Source: Pseudomonas baetica
GTDB taxonomy: Bacteria > Pseudomonadota > Gammaproteobacteria > Pseudomonadales > Pseudomonadaceae
NCBI RefSeq assembly: GCF_019733355.1
Contig: NZ_JAIHLQ010000002.1
Coordinates: 124,001-188,000 of the forward strand
Reading direction: 5' to 3'
Length of the DNA: 64,000 nt
In this document: one piece after another, positions 17,779 to 27,074 of the stretch
Layout: every line of letters starts with the position of its first letter
Position numbering within the stretch: position 1 is the first letter of the stretch
The notes under the pieces: model-generated
The model's database searches: none
What the model was told of the DNA's origin: nothing
Seen by the model: only the letters and a program-made list of their open reading frames with translations
Made by a program: the position numbers and the translations under genes

Positions 17779-18340
17779 GACGCCCTCTCCAAATCAAGTG
17801 AATAGTTATTTGTGCCATTTCTTTTTATAAAGAAAGGTTTTACTTCTGATCCTGAGATGGTCTAAGTTCTCGAGCGCGTCAGTGTGCCCAAGCGCCAAAA
17901 TTAGTTGGCTGCTTTTTGTTGTTTTAAAGAACATCGGGCGTGCACTTTATAGACTACTGATTCACGAAAAAGGCTCAGATAGTCGAAAAAAACCATATCA
18001 GAATGGGAGAGGTTAATCCTATGAAATACTTGTATTTAAGATAAATATCGTGGCCAAAGTGCCTTGTGGAAAACCGCGAAGGATCTGCATTCGCCACTTA
18101 TGTGATGAACGCTCAAAATTAAAAAGTTATAGAGCCCGGTCGCTATCCATAAAGTCATCGAAGTCGTCGAACATGACCGGAATTGTGTCGGGTCCCAGCC
18201 CCTTAAATCAGACGCAAAGACAAATTTCCAGACTTCGGCGCAAAACTCCATCTCCCCAGGCAAAGCGCTCCCTGCGCCTTTCACACACACTTGGCTCTAG
18301 CGCTCTCGCGCTGTAAAACAACAAGAGCCACGAAAAATGA
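17779..18340. other. AT-rich stretch without a convincing gene
   Basis: About 560 bases upstream of the remnant at 18355. Short open frames exist (for example rightward near 18050) but have no family features, poor starts and mixed codon use. I see no clear RNA gene. The stretch probably holds decayed coding DNA. Confidence 0.5.
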
Positions 18341-18354
18341 CCAGATTCCCACCT

Positions 18355-18510
18355 GCTATCGAAAGCCAGACCGGCCATATCGGCGCCCTACGGGTACGCT
18401 ACATGCGACGATCATCCGTTCACCTCATGCTCATGTGCAGATCACCTCGGTGGTTTTTTCCAACGCGCTGCCATGGAGCAGGATGTTCAGAAGAATAAAA
18501 TGGCGTGCCA
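18355..18510 (+). pseudogene. remnant of a xanthine-dehydrogenase-type large subunit
   Basis: One frame reads TGTLHATIIRSPHAHVQITS, the conserved N-terminal segment of molybdopterin-binding hydroxylase subunits. The preceding KARPAISAP and the following MEQDVQ match neighbouring parts of the same family but lie in other frames. So at least two frameshifts break a short relic of about 50 codons. No other part of such a gene is seen nearby. It is a relic of a second molybdenum hydroxylase or a displaced piece of a cluster like hmfABC. Confidence 0.6.
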
Positions 18511-18624
18511 ATTATTGGGCTAGTTGAAATTGACTAAGTACCGGTCCTTCGTGTGCGTTGCGTTGACCTCTAAGATTTTGCGTTGCTTCTATTACTTTAA
18601 AATAACAAATGGAGCGCTATACAA

Positions 18625-19932
18625 TTGAGTAGGAAAAAAATTGCTGCAAGTTCGGTGTTTCTTGGTATCACCCTGAGTGCACAGGCGTATGCTGACTTTC
18701 TAAGTGATAGCAAGGCCACCTTGGGGATGAGGAACTTCTACTTCAATAACGACAACCGCGATGGCACTGCCGCCCCTTCCAAAACCGAAGAATGGGCGCA
18801 GGGTTTCATGTTGGACTTCAAATCGGGTTATACCGATGGCATGGTTGGCTTTGGTGTCGATGGCCTGGGATTGCTGGGGGTTACCCTGGACAGCGGCAAA
18901 GGACGGCATGTCGGCAGCACCATGATGCCTTCTGACAGTGACAACCGTGCCGTCGACGAGTGGAGCCGGGTGGGGCTGACCGGAAAAGTCAAAATGTCGA
19001 AAACTGAACTTCGCTACGGCACCTTGATTCCGAAACTCCCAATTCTGGTTGCCAACGATGGGCGCGTACTTCCACAAACCTTCGAGGGCGGTCAAATCAC
19101 CTCGAGCGAGTTCAAGGGGCTGACCTTGACTGGAGGTCGGATCGAACATGCGACAGGGCGTGGTTCAAGCGATCAGACGGGGTTGGCCGTTGCTGGTGGT
19201 ACGCGTGAGAGCAATCAGTTTGACTTCGCCGGGAGCGATTGGAGTGTCACCAAGGATCTGACAGCTCAGTACTACTACGCAAACCTCGATAACTACTATA
19301 CGCAGCATTTTTTTGGATTGATTCACACCCTTGCGCTCTCGGACAATCAGTCCCTTAAAACCGACCTGCGCTACTTCAAAACTGACTCGTCAGGTGCAAA
19401 TAGCTCCGGTACGTCAGGCTACAGAATTAATGGCTACACCAAAAACGGTGATGGAGAGATCGACAACCGTACCTGGAGTGCCGCGTTGATTTACACGCTG
19501 GGTGGCCACGCGATTACTGCGGGTTACCAAAGTGTGTCGGATGGCAGCAACTTCACTCAACTCAATCAGGGCAGCCTGATAGACAAGGGCGCCGGTGGAG
19601 CAAGCCTGTATCTGTATACAGACCGCCTGATCCAAACGTTCACCCGCGCAGGCGAGCGCACAGCTTTCGGTCAGTATGCTTACGACTTTGCCGCTCTGGG
19701 AGTTCCTGGCCTGAAAGGCTCGGTCATGTACCTCTCCGGCGATAATATTAAAACTACGTCCGGCGACAACCAAAAGGAATGGGAAAGAGACATTAGCCTG
19801 GACTACGTCCTTCAGTCCGGAGCGCTTAAAGGTGTCGGGTTCGGCTGGCGTAACGGCAAGTCCAACAGCGAAGCGGCTCGTAACGTAGATCAGAACCGAG
19901 TTTTTGTAAGCTATAGCATTCCGCTTCTCTAA
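18625..19932 (+). CDS. OprD-family outer membrane porin
   Basis: A 435-residue porin of the Pseudomonas OprD/OccD-OccK family. A signal peptide ends at AQAYA (about residue 23). The mature N-terminus has the family pattern SKATLGMRNFYFNNDNRDG; repeated amphipathic strands follow, ending in an aromatic/hydrophobic C-terminus (RVFVSYSIPLL). It takes up small carboxylates across the outer membrane. Being close to the furan cluster, a furan acid is a possible substrate. The start is TTG at 18625 with GGAG 9 bases before it; the nearby ATG at 18609 runs into a stop at once. A terminator-like hairpin follows. Confidence 0.85.
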   Translation: MSRKKIAASSVFLGITLSAQAYADFLSDSKATLGMRNFYFNNDNRDGTAAPSKTEEWAQGFMLDFKSGYTDGMVGFGVDGLGLLGVTLDSGKGRHVGSTMMPSDSDNRAVDEWSRVGLTGKVKMSKTELRYGTLIPKLPILVANDGRVLPQTFEGGQITSSEFKGLTLTGGRIEHATGRGSSDQTGLAVAGGTRESNQFDFAGSDWSVTKDLTAQYYYANLDNYYTQHFFGLIHTLALSDNQSLKTDLRYFKTDSSGANSSGTSGYRINGYTKNGDGEIDNRTWSAALIYTLGGHAITAGYQSVSDGSNFTQLNQGSLIDKGAGGASLYLYTDRLIQTFTRAGERTAFGQYAYDFAALGVPGLKGSVMYLSGDNIKTTSGDNQKEWERDISLDYVLQSGALKGVGFGWRNGKSNSEAARNVDQNRVFVSYSIPLL

Positions 19933-19983
19933 CGAGTGTCATGAGGACGAATAGCCGCTTTCAGTCCGGCCACGCTGAGGAAG

Positions 19984-20003
19984 GCACCCGATAACACGGG
20001 TGC
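19984..20003 (+). terminator. hairpin after the porin gene
   Basis: GCACCCG and CGGGTGC arms around ATAACA, about 50 bases past the porin stop, with a weak T-rich tail (TTCTGT). Confidence 0.6.
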
Positions 20004-20084
20004 TTCTGTGCAGGATTATCCGCCCGACGCTCAGGACATTAGGTAGGTGGTGCAGCCGGTTTGATTTATTTTGTCTACGCCCTC

Positions 20085-21104
20085 TTAGAAGCCTTCCAGC
20101 ACGATCTTGCCCTTCGCCTTGCCGCTTTCCAGCAGAGCATGGGCTCGACGAAGATTTTCTGCGCTGATGCGCCCGTAGTTTTCGCCAACGGTGGTGCGCA
20201 AGTCACCCGCATCAATGCGCCGCGCAATTTCGTTGAGGATGTTGTGCTGCTCTTGCATGTCCTCTGTCTCGTAAAGCGAGCGGGTGTACATCAGCTCCCA
20301 GTGCAACGACAGGCTCTTGCGCTTGAGCGGTACGGCGTCAAGCGTGGCCGGGTCATCGATCAGGCCCAGCTTGCCCTGAGGCTTCAGTGATTCGATGATT
20401 TGCTCGTAGTGCCGATCGGTCTGGGTCAGGCTAGCGACATGGCTGACTTGTGCGATACCGATGCGCTTGAGCTCCTCGCTGAGTGGCTTGGTATGGTCGA
20501 TGACATGATGCGCACCAAGCTCGGTGACCCAGGTCTGGGTTTCAGGGCGCGAAGCCGTACCAATGATCGTCAACCCGGTTAGCTGACGCGCCAGCTGAGT
20601 CAGGATTGAACCCACCCCGCCTGCAGCGCCGATGATCAGCAGCGTTTCGCCCCGGTCGGTGGTATCGCGTGCAACACCGAGGCGATCAAACAGCAATTCC
20701 CAAGCGGTCAAGGAAGTCAGTGGCAATGCCGCAGCCTCGCTGAAATCCAGCGACTGGGGTATTGAGCCGACGATACGCTCGTCCACCAGTTGCAGCTCAC
20801 TGTTGCTGCCCGGGCGGATCAGCGATCCGGCGTACCAGACCCTGTCACCGGGCTTGAAGAGCGTTACGTCGCTGCCGACCGACTTGACCACGCCGGCAGC
20901 GTCCCAACCGAGGATGCGCGGCTGGCTTTCGTCCTCGTGCGGTACGTAGCCCTGCCGCACCTTGGTATCGACAGGATTGACCGATACGGCCTTTACCTCT
21001 ACGAGCAAGTCGCGCGGCCCCGGCACTGGCTCGGGTATATCGATCTCCACCAAGGCGTCGGGATGTTCAATAGGCAGGCATTTGAAGTGTGCAATGGCTT
21101 TCAT
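20085..21104 (-). CDS. zinc-independent MDR oxidoreductase (quinone oxidoreductase-like)
   Basis: Medium-chain dehydrogenase/reductase of 339 residues. The N-terminal GroES-like domain contains SVNPVDTKVRQGYVP and ILGWDAAGVVKSVGSDV. The nucleotide-binding motif GAAGGVGSILTQLARQ lies near residue 154. Zinc-binding Cys residues are absent, so it is likely an NADPH-dependent quinone or enone reductase. It is the last gene of the leftward set with the ABM protein (10-base gap) and the ene-reductase, probably repressed by the divergent ArsR protein. Confidence 0.83.
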   Translation of the reverse strand: MKAIAHFKCLPIEHPDALVEIDIPEPVPGPRDLLVEVKAVSVNPVDTKVRQGYVPHEDESQPRILGWDAAGVVKSVGSDVTLFKPGDRVWYAGSLIRPGSNSELQLVDERIVGSIPQSLDFSEAAALPLTSLTAWELLFDRLGVARDTTDRGETLLIIGAAGGVGSILTQLARQLTGLTIIGTASRPETQTWVTELGAHHVIDHTKPLSEELKRIGIAQVSHVASLTQTDRHYEQIIESLKPQGKLGLIDDPATLDAVPLKRKSLSLHWELMYTRSLYETEDMQEQHNILNEIARRIDAGDLRTTVGENYGRISAENLRRAHALLESGKAKGKIVLEGF

Positions 21105-21114
21105 TCGAAGATCC

Positions 21115-21408
21115 TCAGGAGATGCGATACATTTTCGTGATGGTGAGCTTTTCAGCAGCGCGTTCGATGAAAGGGAGCGCTGCCTGAAAATGCGGTGTCG
21201 CTTCGTGAGCAGTCAGCGCCGCTTCGTCCCGCCACTGCTCGATCATGTGGAAAGTGCGAGCCTGCTCGGCATCACGGTGGAAATCGTACTGGATGCAGTC
21301 CGCTTCGCTTCGGCTTGGGCCTTGCAGGCCCTGCAGCGTCTGCTCGAGCTCGACTTCGAAGCCGGCCTTGGCGACCAAGGTGGCAATCAGTGTCAGAGGG
21401 GTGGTCAT
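21115..21408 (-). CDS. antibiotic biosynthesis monooxygenase (ABM) domain protein
   Basis: A 97-residue ferredoxin-like ABM protein: LIATLVAKAGFEVELEQTL at the start and the typical FHMIEQWRDEAALTAHEATP near residue 52. Such small proteins act as quinol monooxygenases or as accessory redox proteins. ATG 21408 has a perfect AGGAGG 5 bases upstream, which settles the start against a longer open frame. It lies between an ene-reductase and an MDR gene in the same direction. The second redox set at 33.7-36.5 kb has the same arrangement. Confidence 0.82.
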   Translation of the reverse strand: MTTPLTLIATLVAKAGFEVELEQTLQGLQGPSRSEADCIQYDFHRDAEQARTFHMIEQWRDEAALTAHEATPHFQAALPFIERAAEKLTITKMYRIS

Positions 21409-21596
21409 CAAACCTCCTGTCTGTGTGCGATATGAAGAGGGAGCATTGGCTGGCACGGGTGTATCGAAGATGTCCATGCCGGCCATGCGGCCAAAAACCT
21501 GAATCCGGGTGAGAGCGCGACAACAATCTTGCCCACTTGGGCATTCGACCAAGTTGATAGCCCTAAGGCCACGCGAGCGCTCTCGCTCCGGCGGGA

Positions 21597-22688
21597 TCAC
21601 CTGTAGCGTTCAAGCCAATGGGCATAGGGAGCGGGCAAGGTCCAGGCAGCACGCTCTACACCCAGCGCCTGGGCGGCTGAATAGGACCAGTTAGGATTGC
21701 CCAGGTGCGCCCGGCCAATCATCGCCAGGTCCAGTTGACCACTTCTCACCGCTTCTTCGGCGACGCTCGGCGTGCCGAAGCCCCATGCCGAGGCCACCGC
21801 AATCCCCGTCTCGCGCCGTACCCGCTGGGTAACTTCGCCCATGAAACCGGGGGCCCAAGGAATGTTGGATTCAGGGATGGTGAACCCGATACTGACGCTG
21901 AGCAAGTCCAAACCACCGTCCTTGAAACGACGTGTCAGTTCGATAGCCTCTGACAAGGTCTGTTCATCCCGGCCGTCGTATTCGATAACACCCAGGCGAG
22001 CGGTCAGCGGCAAGTGCTCTGGCCATACTTCGCGAACCGCCGCCAGTGTTTCCAGCAGAAAGCGGCTACGGTTATCGAAGTTTCCGCCATAGGCGTCGTC
22101 ACGAAGGTTGGAGTGTTCAGAGAGGAATGACTGGGCCAGATAGCCATGGGCGAAATGCAGCTCTAACCACTCGAAGCCAGCTTCACGTGCACGGCGAGCG
22201 GCTGAGACAAAATCCTCGCGCACCCGGGCGATATCCTCCAGCGTCATGGCTTTCGGCTGCTTGGCGAGCTGAGCGCCAAAGGCAACAGCCGACGGGGCGA
22301 TGGTCTGCCAGCCACGCGAATCATCCTCGCCGATATGATCGTCACCTTCCCAAGGACGGTTCGCACTGGCCTTGCGCCCCGCGTGGGCAATCTGGATACC
22401 TGGCACTGCGCCGGCAGCCTTGATCGATTGCACCACCGGCACGAAGGCACGGGCGAGCTCATCATTCCAGATACCAGCGCAGCCAGGCGTGATCCGTCCT
22501 TCGGGTGACACGGCAGTCGCCTCGACGACCACCAGTCCTGCGCCGCCACGCGCGAGGGTGGCATAGTGCACAGTGTGCCAATCGTTGATCAGGCCATCAT
22601 TGGCCGAGTACATGCACATGGGGGGAATCGCGATCCGGTTGCGAAGGGAGACATCCTTGAGCGTGAAAGGTTGGAACAGCGCAGACAT
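21597..22688 (-). CDS. xenA: XenA-like ene-reductase (old yellow enzyme)
   Basis: FMN-dependent ene-reductase of 363 residues with close resemblance to Pseudomonas XenA: LKDVSLRNRIAIPPMCMYSA with the flavin-tuning Cys at the start, GIQIAHAGRKASANRPWEGD near residue 98, and ARREAGFEWLELHFAHGYL near residue 170. It reduces alkenes activated by carbonyl or nitro groups and attacks nitro-esters and nitroaromatics. It is the first gene of a leftward set (ene-reductase, ABM, MDR) and is divergent from an arsR-type gene across an 85-base promoter region with a palindrome. Confidence 0.87.
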   Translation of the reverse strand: MSALFQPFTLKDVSLRNRIAIPPMCMYSANDGLINDWHTVHYATLARGGAGLVVVEATAVSPEGRITPGCAGIWNDELARAFVPVVQSIKAAGAVPGIQIAHAGRKASANRPWEGDDHIGEDDSRGWQTIAPSAVAFGAQLAKQPKAMTLEDIARVREDFVSAARRAREAGFEWLELHFAHGYLAQSFLSEHSNLRDDAYGGNFDNRSRFLLETLAAVREVWPEHLPLTARLGVIEYDGRDEQTLSEAIELTRRFKDGGLDLLSVSIGFTIPESNIPWAPGFMGEVTQRVRRETGIAVASAWGFGTPSVAEEAVRSGQLDLAMIGRAHLGNPNWSYSAAQALGVERAAWTLPAPYAHWLERYR

Positions 22689-22720
22689 TAGGTTTTTCTC
22701 CGAGGGATACTATTTCTCTT

Positions 22721-22767
22721 GTTCGATAATATTCGAACTATTGACATAGAGCAAACCCGTGTATGAT
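22721..22767 (+). promoter_or_regulatory. operator palindrome and promoter of the arsR-type gene
   Basis: GTTCGATAATATTCGAAC (22721-22738) is a dyad with 6-base perfect arms. TTGACA (22741-22746) and TATGAT (22762-22767) then form a near-consensus sigma-70 promoter with a short 15-base spacer. The ATG at 22774 is only 7 bases past the -10 box, so the transcript would be leaderless or nearly so. Confidence 0.6.
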
Positions 22768-22773
22768 TCGCTC

Positions 22774-23088
22774 ATGCGCCCCTTCAAACACCTTCCTCTC
22801 AGTGAATTCGTTCTTGAGCGTCTGTTTTACGCCTTGAGCGACCCTGTACGCCTGGAGATTGTCCGGCGCCTCGCCGAGCTGGGAGAGGCCAGCTGTGGCG
22901 AGCTGGACGGTGGCCGTGCGAAGTCCACCATGTCCCACCATTTCCGGGTGCTGCGAGATGCCGGACTGGTTCAAACCCAGACCATCGGCACGACCCACAT
23001 GAACTCGTTGCGTAGGGAAGACTTGAGTCACCGTTTTCCGGGCCTGCTGGAAACGATCCTGTCCCAGTACGACGAAAAAGGAAGATGA
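22774..23088 (+). CDS. ArsR-family winged-helix repressor
   Basis: A 104-residue ArsR/SmtB-type protein: LFYALSDPVRLEIVRRLAEL, then the recognition helix in STMSHHFRVLRDAGLVQTQ. It has no classic metal-binding ELCVCDL motif, so a non-metal signal, perhaps an electrophile or thiol change, is likely. ATG 22774 is preferred over the GTG at 22759, which falls inside the promoter. It is divergent from the ene-reductase gene and likely represses both. Confidence 0.83.
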   Translation: MRPFKHLPLSEFVLERLFYALSDPVRLEIVRRLAELGEASCGELDGGRAKSTMSHHFRVLRDAGLVQTQTIGTTHMNSLRREDLSHRFPGLLETILSQYDEKGR

Positions 23089-23118
23089 GGCTCACGGGTG
23101 TTTTTCCACCCAACTCTT

Positions 23119-24027
23119 TCAGCGCGCGCTCTGCGCAAAAACACGCGGATCTGAGAAGCAGTTGACCAGGTGGTCGTACACCAGCCTCACTCTCGGTGCC
23201 ACGGGCCCTGATTGCGGGCGATACATGATCAATTCGGAAGGCGGCGGGGCATCGTGTTGCATGAGCTCGACCAGTCGCCCTTCAGACAGATAGGGTTCTG
23301 CCAGATAACCGGGCATTTGCCCAAAGGCGATTCCCGCCAGAACAATCTCTCGCTCGGTTTCTGGATCGTCGCAGGTAAATGCCGGGGAGGCAGGCAGGAA
23401 CGTTTGCCCCTCGGCAAGCACCCACGGCCAGGGGCGGCCGTTTTTGCGATCGATCAGCATCGACAGGGGCAAGCGTTTGAGATCCTCGATGCTGCCAGGG
23501 CATTGCACGGTGTCGAGGAGTGACGGCGCCGCGACGATTTTCAGGTCGACATGGGCCACCGTTCTGGCGATATAGCGCCGATCCCGCACAGCTCCAACAC
23601 GAATACCGATGTCAATCTTGTTGGCCACCGCGTCGGTGAGCTGGTCATCCAGGCTCAGGTCGATGCTCAGGCCGGGATTCTCCCGCATCAGCGGTTTCAG
23701 AAACTCAATCAGATACAGCTTGCCAATGGCGTGGGGGGCCGTGATGCCGACGACGCCTTTTGCCTCCTGTTTACTGTTGGCGATAAACAACTGATCCACC
23801 CGTTCCAGGGTTTCCCGGGCTTGCAAGGCGAGTTTGGCACCAAAAGCGGTGACGTGAACCTGCCGCGTGCTGCGGTGGAACAACAGCTCCCCAAGCGTGC
23901 GCTCCAGTTCTTTGATGGCGCGTGTCACGGTCTGCGGAGAGGTGCCGAGGCGGGTGGCTGCATCGCGAAACGTGGTCGATTGCGCCGCCACCGAAAAGAT
24001 CCGAATCAGCTCCATGCGATTGAGCAT
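23119..24027 (-). CDS. LysR-family transcriptional regulator
   Basis: A 302-residue LysR regulator of the CrgA/DmlR-like group: N-terminal HTH ([20 protein letters not shown]), then [20 protein letters not shown] and [18 protein letters not shown] typical of that group. The start is ATG 24027, with GGGAG upstream; a TTG three codons earlier is weaker. It is divergent from the SDR gene at 24150 and likely controls it. A 10-base-arm dyad sits between them. Confidence 0.85.
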   Translation of the reverse strand: MLNRMELIRIFSVAAQSTTFRDAATRLGTSPQTVTRAIKELERTLGELLFHRSTRQVHVTAFGAKLALQARETLERVDQLFIANSKQEAKGVVGITAPHAIGKLYLIEFLKPLMRENPGLSIDLSLDDQLTDAVANKIDIGIRVGAVRDRRYIARTVAHVDLKIVAAPSLLDTVQCPGSIEDLKRLPLSMLIDRKNGRPWPWVLAEGQTFLPASPAFTCDDPETEREIVLAGIAFGQMPGYLAEPYLSEGRLVELMQHDAPPPSELIMYRPQSGPVAPRVRLVYDHLVNCFSDPRVFAQSAR

Positions 24028-24046
24028 TGGCGTCAACTCCCGTTCC

Positions 24047-24085
24047 AGAAAATGGAATTCTCAAATCCGAACTCTTCCATTTTCT
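24047..24085. promoter_or_regulatory. LysR-type dyad between lysR-type gene and SDR gene
   Basis: AGAAAATGGA (24047-24056) and TCCATTTTCT (24076-24085) are perfect 10-base inverted arms 19 bases apart, between the two divergent starts. This fits the recognition site of the adjacent LysR protein. Confidence 0.6.
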
Positions 24086-24149
24086 GACGAATAAAACCAG
24101 CGCAGACTGCGCTCATCAACCCAAACAGGTCTCAACAGGAGCGCTGAAC

Positions 24150-24893
24150 ATGAGTAAAAACATCCAGGGTAAAGTGGTCGTTATCACCGGTGCGAGTAGC
24201 GGTCTGGGCGAAGCAACGGCGCGTCATCTGGCAGCGCTCGGCGCCCATGTAGTGCTTGGCGCCCGTCGCCAGGATCGTCTGGACGCGATTGTCCGGGAGA
24301 TCGCCGCAGCAGGCGGCAAGGCGATTGCCCATCCGATCGATGTCACAAACAAAGAGGACTTGTCTGCGCTGGTCGCCAAGGCTGTCGAGGCATTCGGTCG
24401 CATCGATGTGATGATCAACAATGCAGGGCTGATGGCGATCTCTCCGATTTCGCAGCTGCGCGTCGAAGAGTGGGATCGCATGATCGACATCAACATCAAG
24501 GGCGTGTTGTATGGCATCGCGGCCGCGTTGCCGCTTTTCGAACAACAGGCCAGCGGTCACTTCATCAACATCTCTTCGGTTGCCGGCATCAAGGTGTTCA
24601 GCCCCGGTGGATCGGTGTACAGCGGTACCAAATTTGCGGTGCGCGCTATTTCCGATGGCCTGCGTCATGAAGTCGGCGGGAATATTCGCACGACGACCAT
24701 CGAGCCGGGCGCGGTGGATTCCGAGCTCAAGTTCGGCAGCGGGCACCAGCCGAGCGCCGAGGTCGTTGGCGAGTTTTACAAGAAGGCCATCCCGGCTGAT
24801 TCGGTTGCACGGGCCATCGCTTACGCGATCGAGCAACCTGCCGATGTCGATATCAACGAGATTGTTCTGCGTCCGACGGCGCAAGACTTCTGA
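24150..24893 (+). CDS. short-chain dehydrogenase/reductase
   Basis: A 247-residue classical [22 protein letters not shown] near residue 13, [12 protein letters not shown] near residue 87, Ser in [12 protein letters not shown] and the catalytic [12 protein letters not shown] near residue 152. It resembles the YdfG-like oxidoreductases found beside a divergent LysR gene in many proteobacteria. ATG 24150 follows ACAGGAGCGCTGAAC. The natural substrate is unknown. Confidence 0.85.
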   Translation: MSKNIQGKVVVITGASSGLGEATARHLAALGAHVVLGARRQDRLDAIVREIAAAGGKAIAHPIDVTNKEDLSALVAKAVEAFGRIDVMINNAGLMAISPISQLRVEEWDRMIDINIKGVLYGIAAALPLFEQQASGHFINISSVAGIKVFSPGGSVYSGTKFAVRAISDGLRHEVGGNIRTTTIEPGAVDSELKFGSGHQPSAEVVGEFYKKAIPADSVARAIAYAIEQPADVDINEIVLRPTAQDF

Positions 24894-25017
24894 TAGTTAA
24901 CCTGTGCCGTTTGTGCCCTTGCGCAAAAGCACGGGCGCGAGCGACTAAGCTTTAGCACTATTGAATACTTCGAATGTCTGGCCTGGAGCCAAACTTCCAC
25001 GCAAGCCAACCAATATC

Positions 25018-25395
25018 GGTGATATCAACCCGTTTGTTTTTACCGTGAAGGCGGGAAGCTTTACCGCCGCGGCGATTACACTGGGCATGGACCCGCATTG
25101 TTCGCTTGGAGGACCGGATGGGCGCACGGTTGCTCAATCGCACGACGCGCAAACTGAGCCTGACAAACGAGGGGCAGATTGCGTATGAGCGCTGGCGGCA
25201 GATTATCGAGGATCTTGATGAGGTCGAGGTGACCATGGTCCGGGCCGTGGGCGGCCGACCGGTACCTTTAAACTCACGGTCCCGCTGTCCTTTGGTCAGC
25301 GCCATGTCCTGCCGATCCTTGATGCCTATCTGAAGCAGTGGCCTGAGCTGCACGTGGAGTTGTGGTTTACCGATCGCTTTGTCGACGCCCTTTTT
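25018..25395 (+). pseudogene. decayed LysR-family gene
   Basis: Three successive frames give pieces of one LysR protein: NPFVFTVKAGSFTAAAITLG, then RMGARLLNRTTRKLSLTNEG with AYERWRQIIEDLDEVEVT, then VLPILDAYLKQWPELHVELW. At least two frameshifts and a truncated effector domain make it non-functional. Only about the first 140 codons of the ~300 remain. Confidence 0.75.
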
Positions 25396-25435
25396 ACCAC
25401 AGATGTAGCCGACTCCTCATCCTTCCCAGGAGCGT

Positions 25436-25690
25436 CATCCCGTTTTTCAACGCCTGTTTCAACCAGAAGCACTCACTATCGGTCCGATTTTGCCCCTGGA
25501 AACCCATCCCGGCCGAGCGGCCCCGACCATGCGCGGTCATTTCGAGATGGCGCAACGCGTCGAAGCGCTGGACTTTGGTGCGCTCTGGATGCGTGACATT
25601 CTTTTCTACGATCCGGATTATGGCGACGTGGCGCAGATGTTCGAACCGCTGGGCCATCCACAGCCAGCCAAGCGCCTATGCCAACAGCCA
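25436..25690 (+). pseudogene. fragment of a luciferase-like flavin monooxygenase gene
   Basis: One frame reads HPVFQRLFQPEALTIGPILP and then PTMRGHFEMAQRVEALDFGA and WMRDILFYDPDYGDVAQMFE. This is the N-terminal ~80 residues of the same luciferase-like oxidoreductase group as the intact gene at 36960 (compare ALWFRDVPLRDPSFGDSGQV there). The rest is missing and there is no start codon at the expected place. Confidence 0.72.
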
Positions 25691-25699
25691 GCCGATGAT

Positions 25700-26130
25700 G
25701 GTCCTCACCGACACGGCCGTGTTCCCAATAATGTGAATATAAGCAGCTCGCATGTTGTGGTCACGGCTATCCACTTCAAGGTTGTTGTGAGCATGCTCCG
25801 TGAATTCGACGGTCCGTTCACTAGATGGCAGAGCAACGGCTACTTTTGAACCCATGCGGCTCCGGAATTTCGCTGGTGGTTTCCAGAAAGCCGGCTGTCT
25901 GCATAGTTAAACACTTGCCGCGAACCGTCCTGGCGTATCGTCGTAACAGTGACATAGCCGGCCGAGAGAATACCATTCATCCGGAAGTCACTGTTGATAG
26001 GGGGGGGCGAGCCTGTGAAAAGCTTACCATTGACTGGTCTAATCCCATTCAGTCTGGAATCTTCAGCATGCGAACTGTCGACATCCAGCAGGCAAGAATA
26101 AACCTGTCCCAGCGTTGATGAGGCTGTCAA
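25700..26130. other. stretch without a recognisable gene
   Basis: About 430 bases between the luciferase-like and istA remnants. A leftward open frame of 96 codons (25840-26130) has no family features that I recognise and runs into the istA remnant. I treat the stretch as decayed DNA. Confidence 0.45.
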
Positions 26131-26960
26131 AGGATGTCATTCCTGATTTCCAAGTCCGGCAGGCGGCTCTCCTCATCTGTTGTACGGAGTTGGTAATATC
26201 GGGCCGTGTTGGCAGCGGGTGCCACCTTAAGTTGTAGGCTGGTTTCTACGGAGAGCGGCGGTGCAGTGGCGGTGAGTCGGGCGAGAACATTTAGGATGTG
26301 ATCGGCACTCAGGGCGCCAGACAATCCTCGCAAGCGCCAATCGATTTCGCGCGTGCCGCGCTCAGCGCTTCACACAGGGGGACCGAAGGTCCCGACTCAA
26401 GCACCAGTTCTACCGCTACCAGCACCGGGTCGAGACCAGCGATGGGCACAGCAGCCAATACCTACGTCATAATTTGATCACCGTTGCTGTGATGTCTCAG
26501 GCCCCGCTTGAGAAGCCGCAACGGAGTGGGCAGATCAGCAAACGGCGTGCCATTGCACAGTGCACTGGGTTTGCGTTCGATGAGTGGGATGTAATGCTGC
26601 CAGTCAAAACTGACCTGATCTCGATCAAATAGGCACTCGTGGCTGGCAATCATCGTGTCATCGGCGATGACCCTGATCCGGGAGGGATATAGACGGCTGC
26701 TGACCCACTGGCCGACTCGCTCACACGGCACCGAATCGCGATTTCGTGCCACGCAGATCAGGCAGGTGCTGGAGACCCTTACGGTGTGCTCGACGTAGCC
26801 ATCAAAGGCGGTCGGCATCCATTTCGACCCGCTCCAGCTCCAAAACGTCCGCCACCGTCAGCCCGTTGCACTAGGGGTGTAGCAGCTCGCTCCAGAGCGC
26901 ACGCACGACAGCGTTGGCCCAGCCAGGCATTCAGTTCCTCGAGGGTGTGGAACATGCAGT
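26131..26960 (-). pseudogene. istA: IS21-family istA transposase remnant
   Basis: Read leftward, the pieces form the C-terminal half of an IstA transposase: EELNAWLGQRCRALWSELLH, then FDGYVEHTVRVSSTCLICVA, VGQWVSSRLYPSRIRVIADD, SFDWQHYIPLIERKPSALCN, and last NVLARLTATAPPLSVETSLQ. Stops and frame changes separate them (a stop near 26875 and breaks near 26460 and 26335). The N-terminal half and the istB partner are missing. The relic abuts the transposon region at about 27,020. Confidence 0.78.
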
Positions 26961-27074
26961 TTGAGCGTCAATCCAGATGCGCCGTCGACTGCCTTGAACG
27001 TTCTTATCGACAAGAGGGTTGGCCGGGATTCGCACCAAATTCGCCAAAATGCAATTAAGCTTATGATTTAAAAG

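Noticed and set aside
25840..26130. Leftward 96-codon frame between relics
   Set aside because: No family features, and its start lies in the end of the istA relic.
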